The position numbers and the translations under genes are program-made. Positions 32,063-37,354 of a stretch of 37,354 nucleotides of DNA are shown here, piece after piece. The notes beneath the pieces are model-generated. The model was not told the DNA's origin and did no database searches. It saw nothing but the letters and a program-made list of their open reading frames with translations. This DNA comes from an uncultured Flavobacteriales bacterium (GTDB lineage Bacteria > Bacteroidota > Bacteroidia > Flavobacteriales > UBA1820), in assembly GCA_959608625.1 (NCBI GenBank), contig CAUHQV010000022.1:1-37354 (forward strand), written 5' to 3'. The stretch's first letter is position 1. The number at the start of each line of letters is the position of its first letter.

Positions 32063-34216
32063 ATGAACCGATTGTCCGTCATATTTAGAACGATCCTTTG
32101 CGCCGGCTTTTTGTGGTGCATGTGGTGCGGGCAGCAGGCCTGCGCCCAAAACCGCCCTTCGTACAACCGCAATGATCCTTACAATCGGAACGATCCTTAC
32201 AACCGCAACAATCTTTACGGAGGAACCAATTCCCTCGATTCGCTCAATGCGTTCGGGGAAAAAATCCTTACCAAGGAAGAACAGGACCGCGAGGATTCCC
32301 TGGCGCGGGCCAGTAACCGTTCCGTGCGGGACCGGAAGATCTATACCAACCGGTATAAAGATTCCATACAGGTATACAAGATCATAGACCTTAAGGGCGA
32401 TACCACATATGTGGATACCACGCTCAATATCTATAAACTCTACAAAATGAACCCCACGCGCAGGGACGAATACGGTTATATGCCGTTTCCCAACCTGGCG
32501 GAAGGGTACACTCCGCTGGTCTACTCCCAGGGGGCTTCGCTTACGCCCGAATACGGGGCGCGTTCGCGCAACATGTATTACCGGAAGACCGATCAGGTAA
32601 AATATTATGATGTCCGCACGCCCTGGTCTGAGGCGATGTACCATTCCAACGTCTTTTCCAATATGACGGGGCAGATACTCGATTTCAATTTTACGGCTAA
32701 TGTGGGGAAACAGGTGAATTTTTCAATGGGTTTCCGGGGAGCGCGCACCAAAGGGTTGTACAACTACATAGAATCCCACCACGGACAATTGGTCGCCACC
32801 TTCAGTTACCATACCAAATCGTACCGGTACATTGTCCGTTCGCATATGATGTACCAATACCTTTCGGCCAACGAGAACGGGGGCCTTACCGATGAAGGAA
32901 TGGAGTATTTCCTGTCCGACAACGAACAGTTCTCCTACCGCTCGACCCTGCCGGTCTCTCTGTCTTCCGGGAGCGACCGGGTGGCCAACCGTTTGGGCGG
33001 TACCCGTTTTTTCCTGACACAGTCCTACGATCTGTTCCATTCGTCGATAAAGAATCCCAATGCGTTCCGCATCAGCCTGCTCAACGAAATAAAATACGAA
33101 CATCTCGCGTATAAGTATTACGACCCGGCATTCGTCAATCCGACCAGCGATGTAGGAAAGAAATCGCAGCTTTACTACGATTCGCCGCTTTATGCCGAAC
33201 CGGCGCGTACCGACAGTTCCTACTTCAATACACTGGACCTGGCTGCCGGGGCCGGGGTGAACTTTCCATTGGTGAATGTATATGCACAGGGAATGATCCG
33301 TTACCAGACGGCTTCATACCAATTCCCGGGCGGCCCGGTGGACGACCCGCAGGTTCCGTTCAAAGAATCGGGAAATACGGTGATGGTCAATCTTCTGGGA
33401 AAATGGCGCCCCATGAAGTATTTTGGGGCCGATGCCCGGTTCGATTACAGTTTGTCGGGGTTGTTTTCCGGGGCCCGGATATTGCGACTTTCGGGATATG
33501 TCCAGCTCGACTCCCGGAACCGGCTCGAAGGGTCTTACACCAATTCGTCGTATTATGCGCCCCTCAATACCCGGTACTACCGCAGTTCTTTCGTGGAATT
33601 CAACTGGGACAACGATTTTAACCGGGTAGAATCCAACGAAATAGCGGTAAACCTGTATAGTGATAAACTTTTCAATGCCAAGGTCAGCTTTACCGATATC
33701 GGCAATTATGTATATTTCGATTCCCTGCGGCAACCCCGCCAACACGACGGAAAAGTCCGGATACTGGCGGTTTCCGTTTCGCGGGATTCCCGGTTCGGTT
33801 GGTTCGGATGGGACAACACCCTCACTTACCAGAACGTAAGTTCCGGTTCGGAAGTGATGCCGCTGCCCGAATTCATGATCCGTTCATCCGCGTACGCTTA
33901 TTTTTCGGTGTTCCGCAAGGCCCTTACGCTAATGCCCGCATTGACCCTCCGCTATTATACGGCCTTTACCGCGCCGATGTACAATCCGCTGCTTTCCGAC
34001 TACAACCTCCAGCCACTGTCCAAACAACAAAAGATCGGGAACTATCCGTATGTAGACTTCTCCCTGTCGGCCAAGATCCGGCGGACCCGAATATTCTTCA
34101 AGGTGGAAAACCTGGCGGCGACCATCTCCAAAAACAAGAACTATTTCTCGGCGCCTTATTACCCTTACCTCGATCCGGTACTCCGTTTCGGGGTCGTATG
34201 GGATTGGTTTAATTAG
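32063..34216 (+). CDS. Bacteroidota putative porin (outer-membrane beta barrel)
   Basis: 717 residues from ATG 32063, where a signal peptide starts (MNRLSVIFRTILCAGFLW, ending near ACAQ). The mature N terminus has a three-fold YNRNDP repeat, then a polar stretch, then a long run of alternating aromatic/polar strands typical of an outer-membrane barrel, ending FGVVWDWFN with a terminal aromatic-rich strand. The overall pattern (PFPNLAEGYTPLVY, RTPWSEAMYHSN, FTANVGKQVNFSMGFRGARTKG in pieces) fits the putative-porin family common in this phylum. Transport substrate is unknown. The next features are the tRNA promoter and gene. Confidence 0.82.
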   Translation: MNRLSVIFRTILCAGFLWCMWCGQQACAQNRPSYNRNDPYNRNDPYNRNNLYGGTNSLDSLNAFGEKILTKEEQDREDSLARASNRSVRDRKIYTNRYKDSIQVYKIIDLKGDTTYVDTTLNIYKLYKMNPTRRDEYGYMPFPNLAEGYTPLVYSQGASLTPEYGARSRNMYYRKTDQVKYYDVRTPWSEAMYHSNVFSNMTGQILDFNFTANVGKQVNFSMGFRGARTKGLYNYIESHHGQLVATFSYHTKSYRYIVRSHMMYQYLSANENGGLTDEGMEYFLSDNEQFSYRSTLPVSLSSGSDRVANRLGGTRFFLTQSYDLFHSSIKNPNAFRISLLNEIKYEHLAYKYYDPAFVNPTSDVGKKSQLYYDSPLYAEPARTDSSYFNTLDLAAGAGVNFPLVNVYAQGMIRYQTASYQFPGGPVDDPQVPFKESGNTVMVNLLGKWRPMKYFGADARFDYSLSGLFSGARILRLSGYVQLDSRNRLEGSYTNSSYYAPLNTRYYRSSFVEFNWDNDFNRVESNEIAVNLYSDKLFNAKVSFTDIGNYVYFDSLRQPRQHDGKVRILAVSVSRDSRFGWFGWDNTLTYQNVSSGSEVMPLPEFMIRSSAYAYFSVFRKALTLMPALTLRYYTAFTAPMYNPLLSDYNLQPLSKQQKIGNYPYVDFSLSAKIRRTRIFFKVENLAATISKNKNYFSAPYYPYLDPVLRFGVVWDWFN
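32162..32215 (+). repeat. three 18-bp tandem units in the porin gene
   Basis: Units at 32162-32179, 32180-32197 and 32198-32215 encode YNRNDP, YNRNDP and YNRNNL right after the signal peptide. They differ at several bases, so the array is not a perfect slippage tract. Confidence 0.75.
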
Positions 34217-34295
34217 TATTTTAGCAATCAACAAGCCAACACTTTTTCCTGTAAAAAATCCCGAAAGGGCAGATGCGCCAAAAAATCGGCATATT

Positions 34296-34327
34296 TTTGC
34301 AATCCATAAAATATTGCAGTATCTTTG
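34296..34327 (+). promoter_or_regulatory. promoter of tRNA-Pro
   Basis: TTTG (34296-34299), 20 nt, TATCTTTG (34320-34327): a full Bacteroidota promoter ending 10 nt before the mature tRNA, so transcription starts at or next to its 5' end. Confidence 0.75.
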
Positions 34328-34337
34328 CCCCCGCATT

Positions 34338-34411
<74 letters not shown>

Positions 34412-34421
34412 CGAATGTAGA

Positions 34422-34461
34422 AGGGGAGTCCGAAATATTTTCTGGACTCCCCTGCTTTTTT
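34422..34461 (+). terminator. terminator after tRNA-Pro
   Basis: Perfect 10-bp arms AGGGGAGTCC / GGACTCCCCT (34422-34431, 34444-34453) followed by T6, starting 10 nt after the tRNA. Confidence 0.85.
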
Positions 34462-34474
34462 GCGCAGGAAGCCG

Positions 34475-34482
34475 TAATTTTG
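34475..34482 (+). promoter_or_regulatory. -7 element of the TonB-like gene
   Basis: TAATTTTG lies 25 nt before the ATG at 34508, just after the tRNA terminator. Confidence 0.45.
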
Positions 34483-34507
34483 GCTTAGCGTACGCACAGG
34501 CAAACGA

Positions 34508-35350
34508 ATGGGAAAAAAAGAGAAATTCATCAAAGCTTTCGACAGGGTTTACGACCGTGTGAACGGTTATCTCGAAGTGCGTATGGATCGCCTGTTGGAT
34601 TTTGTGGACAGGCACCGCCATCCACTTATCATTACTTTTTCCTTTCACCTGCTCTTGGTCATCCTTATCGTCAACCTGACTTTTCGGTACTACGAAAGCA
34701 CTGATGCCAAAATCGTGGCCGTACCGATGGAGGAACTGGAGCGCATCGAACGGGAGCTTGAGGACAAGATAGGCTCCGACCGTGTTTCCGTAGATGCCCG
34801 CCTGAGCCACTCCAGGGAGGCGATGAGTGGATTTACCAACCAGGCGGCCGCCGATCTGGGAGAGGATGTAGACATTTCCAATGTGAAACGCGATTTTTCG
34901 ACCCTTCAGGAGGCACGGGCCGTCACCCAGCAGACCAACGAATACGGGCAGAACGTCCGGGTCGACCTGTTCAGCGAGCAGGTAAAAAACCGGGAGATCG
35001 ACCTGGACGAATACCAGAAGATAGACAGCAACGCCGCTAAAAGTGCCATAAAAACGCCTTACACCGGGCAGAGCAATATCCGGTATGGTTTCGACGGAGT
35101 GGGGCGCCAGAACATCGAGCCTATCCCTATTCCCATTTATACGGTAGCGGTAGGCGGCTTGGTCGTGGTGGATATTAAAATAAACCGGGCAGGGCAGGTA
35201 GTTTCCGCCCAGGTGAACCGGGCCAAAACGACCAGTCCGAACGAGGATGCTTACCAAAAGGCCGTCACGTATGCCCGCCGTGCCCGCTTCAATGTCGAGC
35301 AGGCTGCGCCCGAGCAGCAGAGCGGGTATATTTCCTACGAATTCCAGTAA
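34508..35350 (+). CDS. TonB-like energy-transducer protein
   Basis: 280 residues. A basic cytoplasmic start of about 37 residues precedes one membrane segment (about 40-58, PLIITFSFHLLLVILIV), then a long, charged, probably helical periplasmic stretch (70-190), and a C-terminal domain with GLVVVDIKINRAGQVVSAQVNRAKT and AVTYARRARFN, the TonB-C fold pattern. The usual Pro-rich spacer is replaced by the charged region. TonB proteins pass inner-membrane energy to outer-membrane receptors; no ExbB/ExbD or receptor genes are adjacent, so the partner is unknown. Single gene, with a tRNA terminator before and a palindromic terminator after. Confidence 0.78.
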   Translation: MGKKEKFIKAFDRVYDRVNGYLEVRMDRLLDFVDRHRHPLIITFSFHLLLVILIVNLTFRYYESTDAKIVAVPMEELERIERELEDKIGSDRVSVDARLSHSREAMSGFTNQAAADLGEDVDISNVKRDFSTLQEARAVTQQTNEYGQNVRVDLFSEQVKNREIDLDEYQKIDSNAAKSAIKTPYTGQSNIRYGFDGVGRQNIEPIPIPIYTVAVGGLVVVDIKINRAGQVVSAQVNRAKTTSPNEDAYQKAVTYARRARFNVEQAAPEQQSGYISYEFQ

Positions 35351-35411
35351 CGAATTTAGCGGCTCCCGTATTGATCCGTCGAAGAAGGACCGATTAAATT
35401 CTATACGATAA

Positions 35412-35442
35412 AAAACGCGCAGGCCATTGGCCTGCGCGTTTT
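35412..35442. terminator. bidirectional terminator between the TonB-like gene and mdh
   Basis: A perfect 14-bp inverted repeat (arm AAAACGCGCAGGCC) with a 3-nt loop between convergent genes. Confidence 0.88.
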
Positions 35443-35462
35443 GCTAGAAAACCTATTTTGGT

Positions 35463-36398
35463 TTAGAACAATTTCATGTCGTCCAGGGCTTTCAGCACGC
35501 CGCGTACGGCTACTGCGGAAGCGTCGAGATCGGCCTTTTCTTTGGCGTCGAGGTTCAGTTCGATGATCTTTTCGATACCGTTCTTACCCAGTACTACCGG
35601 CACGCCAAGGTAGATGTCTTTCTGGCCGTATTCGCCGGTGAGCCATGCGCATACCGGAACGATCTTTTTCTGATCCAGCAGGATAGCCTCTACCATCGAA
35701 GCGGCTGCTGCGCCCGGAGCGTACCAGGCGGAAGTGCCCAGCAGTTTCACCAGTTCGCCGCCGCCTACTTTCGCGCGTTCGATGATCTCGTTGAGACGCT
35801 CTTCTTTTACGAAGTGGCTTACGGGGATACCCTGTACCGTCGTGTATTTGGGCAGGGGAACCATCGTGTCGCCGTGTCCGCCCAGCAGAAGGGCCTGGAT
35901 GTCCAGCGGGGAGCAGCCGATCTCATCGGCTAGGAAAGCCCGGTAGCGGGCCGTATCCAGTACGCCGGCCATACCCATCACGCGGTTGGACGGGAATTTG
36001 GCAGCCAGGAACGCGCAGTACGTCATTACGTCCAGCGGGTTGGAAACGATGATGATCTTGGCATCGGGGGAGTGTTTAACCACCTGCTCGGTCACCGATT
36101 TTACGATACCGGCGTTGATGCCGATCAAATCGTCGCGGCTCATGCCCGGTTTGCGGGGTACTCCGGAGGTGATCACCACTACGTCCGAACCTTCGGTCTT
36201 GGTATAGTCGTTGGTCGAACCGGTCAGCCGGGTGTTGAATCCGCGGATCGGGGCGGTCTGCCAGATGTCGAGGGCTTTCCCTTCGGCAACGCCTTCCTTG
36301 ATGTCCAGGATGACGATTTCATCGATAAAGTTGCGGCAGGCCAATACATCGGCGCACGTAGCGCCTACGTTTCCTGCTCCTACTACTGTTACTTTCAT
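35463..36398 (-). CDS. mdh: malate dehydrogenase (NAD-dependent)
   Basis: 311 residues of the LDH-like MDH type. The NAD motif is G7-A-G-N-V-G12 with D32 for the ribose. Substrate residues are R82 and R88 in PRKPGMSRDD (Arg at 82 favours malate over lactate), D148 and R151 in LDTARYR, and catalytic H175 in GGHGDTM. It interconverts malate and oxaloacetate in the cytoplasm, in this phylum mostly toward malate in the fumarate/succinate branch. It has its own promoter with a leader hairpin. Confidence 0.96.
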   Translation of the reverse strand: MKVTVVGAGNVGATCADVLACRNFIDEIVILDIKEGVAEGKALDIWQTAPIRGFNTRLTGSTNDYTKTEGSDVVVITSGVPRKPGMSRDDLIGINAGIVKSVTEQVVKHSPDAKIIIVSNPLDVMTYCAFLAAKFPSNRVMGMAGVLDTARYRAFLADEIGCSPLDIQALLLGGHGDTMVPLPKYTTVQGIPVSHFVKEERLNEIIERAKVGGGELVKLLGTSAWYAPGAAAASMVEAILLDQKKIVPVCAWLTGEYGQKDIYLGVPVVLGKNGIEKIIELNLDAKEKADLDASAVAVRGVLKALDDMKLF

Positions 36399-36434
36399 GG
36401 TAAATATGTTTTATGTTGTTCGTTCCCTTTCCGG

Positions 36435-36454
36435 AAACCCCCTGCGGGGTTTTT
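36435..36454. other. hairpin in the mdh leader
   Basis: AAACCCC-CTGC-GGGGTTT with five T on the plus strand. It lies between the mdh promoter and start, so it would form at the 5' end of the mdh RNA. Read on the plus strand it looks like a terminator, but no plus-strand gene precedes it. Confidence 0.4.
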
Positions 36455-36466
36455 GCAGTGCGCTTA

Positions 36467-36497
36467 CAAAGTTAGTTAATGCTCCCGGATTTTTAAA
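36467..36497 (-). promoter_or_regulatory. promoter of mdh
   Basis: The minus strand reads TTTA (36494-36497), 19 nt, TAACTTTG (36467-36474), 68 nt before the start codon. Confidence 0.6.
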
Positions 36498-36525
36498 GAG
36501 AAACGGTCGTAAAAATCTCTTAAAA

Positions 36526-36568
36526 CGAAAAAGCTTCGGGAGGCGAAAAAGACACGCTTCCCGAAGCT
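36526..36568 (-). terminator. terminator of the peroxiredoxin gene
   Basis: On the minus strand AGCTTCGGGAAGC pairs with GCCTCCCGAAGCT across a 10-nt loop (one G·T pair), then T5, 34 nt after the stop codon. Confidence 0.78.
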
Positions 36569-36601
36569 CAAGATAATCAGAAAAAAATTAACACGTAGTT
36601 C

Positions 36602-37234
36602 TCAATGCTTTGCCAAAAAATCGGCGACTCCTTCATGCGAAGGTTTCAGCGCCTCTTTTCCTTTGTGCCAGTTGGCCGGGCACACCTCGCCGTGCTCGCG
36701 CACGAACTGCATGGCATCCACCACCCGGAGGGCTTCCTCCACGCTGCGGCCTATCGGCAGATCGTTGATCAGTTCGTGGCGCACTACACCGTCCTTGTCT
36801 ATCAGGAACAGGCCGCGGTAAGCCACCATCGACGGATGGCTGGAGACCAGATTTCCTTCCTCGTCATAATCGTACTGGCCGGTCAGCACGCCGAACGCAT
36901 CGGCGACCGTTTTGTTTTTGTCGGCTACCACCGGGTAAGTGACGCCGTTTATACCCCCTTTGTCTTTCGGGGTCTGGAGCCACGCCCAGTGGCTTTGTTC
37001 GGTATCCGTCGAGGCGGCTACTACCTGTACGCCGCGCGCTTCGAATTCCTTCAGTTTTTCCTGGAAGGCGAAAAGTTCCGTTGGGCAGACGAACGTGAAG
37101 TCCATCGGGTAGAAAAAGAACAGCACGTCCTTTTTACCCAGGAACTGGTCCAGCGAATACTCGTTTACGATTTCTTTTCCGTTTACAACAGCCGCTTCCT
37201 TGAACGAAGGGGCTTTTTTTCCTACCAGTGACAT
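36602..37234 (-). CDS. 2-Cys peroxiredoxin (AhpC/Prx1 type)
   Basis: 210 residues. It reduces H2O2 and organic peroxides in the cytoplasm. The peroxidatic cysteine is C50 in FTFVCPTELF and the resolving cysteine C185 in GEVCPANW, with DLPIGRS holding the active-site arginine. GGIN stands where over-oxidation-sensitive eukaryotic forms have GGLG, and there is no C-terminal YF motif, so it is probably a robust type. The reductant (AhpF or thioredoxin) is not in the window. A good promoter lies 45 nt upstream. Confidence 0.95.
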   Translation of the reverse strand: MSLVGKKAPSFKEAAVVNGKEIVNEYSLDQFLGKKDVLFFFYPMDFTFVCPTELFAFQEKLKEFEARGVQVVAASTDTEQSHWAWLQTPKDKGGINGVTYPVVADKNKTVADAFGVLTGQYDYDEEGNLVSSHPSMVAYRGLFLIDKDGVVRHELINDLPIGRSVEEALRVVDAMQFVREHGEVCPANWHKGKEALKPSHEGVADFLAKH

Positions 37235-37278
37235 ATCCTTTTAGAGTTTTAATTTATATTTCTTGTTGTTTCCGATTA

Positions 37279-37310
37279 CAAATGTAGCCACGGCGACCCG
37301 CGGTATCAAG
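37279..37310 (-). promoter_or_regulatory. promoter of the peroxiredoxin gene
   Basis: The minus strand reads CTTG (37307-37310), 20 nt, TACATTTG (37279-37286). The last 44 bases of the window beyond it show nothing further. Confidence 0.6.
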
Positions 37311-37354
37311 ACATTGTCATCGTATATTTTTATGACGCTATAGGTGCTATTTAT

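Overview
The window looks like chromosomal DNA of a Bacteroidota species, probably a gut Bacteroidales of the Rikenellaceae/Alistipes type; I cannot fix the genus. The reasons are the moderately GC-rich coding sequence, many copies of the Bacteroidota -7 promoter motif TAnnTTTG (several with a TTTG-like -33 element 19-20 nt upstream), weak Shine-Dalgarno sites, and family content: Bacteroidota-type putative porin, DUF5009 membrane protein, DUF4369-style TlpA proteins, TonB-like protein and K+-dependent membrane pyrophosphatase. I see no phage, insertion sequence, CRISPR array or rRNA. Most of the window is ordinary core genome with strong hairpin terminators between convergent genes.

Left part (1-9.1 kb): a membrane-protein fragment at the edge; a fused electron-transfer flavoprotein (EtfB-like domain joined to the EtfA FAD domain) divergent from an aspartate aminotransferase, with a palindrome between their promoters; a glycosylase/DUF5009 pair; a broken M48 metallopeptidase; and a proline-biosynthesis run, proC - flavin-binding split-barrel gene - proB - proA.

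Middle (9.1-19.4 kb): a DHA2-type drug exporter; then a four-gene cluster that is the best candidate for an undescribed system: DUF362 protein with two ferredoxin motifs, ECF-type S component, Tat-signal DUF362 protein, and a single-chain NapH-NapG-like membrane iron-sulfur protein with six cluster motifs. Next come a lipoprotein and a large AddA-like helicase-nuclease. Just upstream of the helicase, 18,978-19,282 holds three perfect DnaA boxes within 36 bp beside A+T-rich DNA, a candidate chromosome origin.

Right part (19.4-37.4 kb): TrkH potassium transporter; acyl-CoA synthetase plus nitronate-monooxygenase-type flavoprotein behind two copies of a 15-nt inverted operator-like element; two TlpA-like thioredoxin genes; a small membrane protein; hppA; a SnoaL-like protein; dps; a serine beta-lactamase-like hydrolase; a putative porin; tRNA-Pro(GGG) with its own promoter and terminator; a TonB-like protein; malate dehydrogenase; and a 2-Cys peroxiredoxin. 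Together these suggest an anaerobe with flavin/iron-sulfur redox modules, pyrophosphate-driven ion pumping and oxidative-stress defences.
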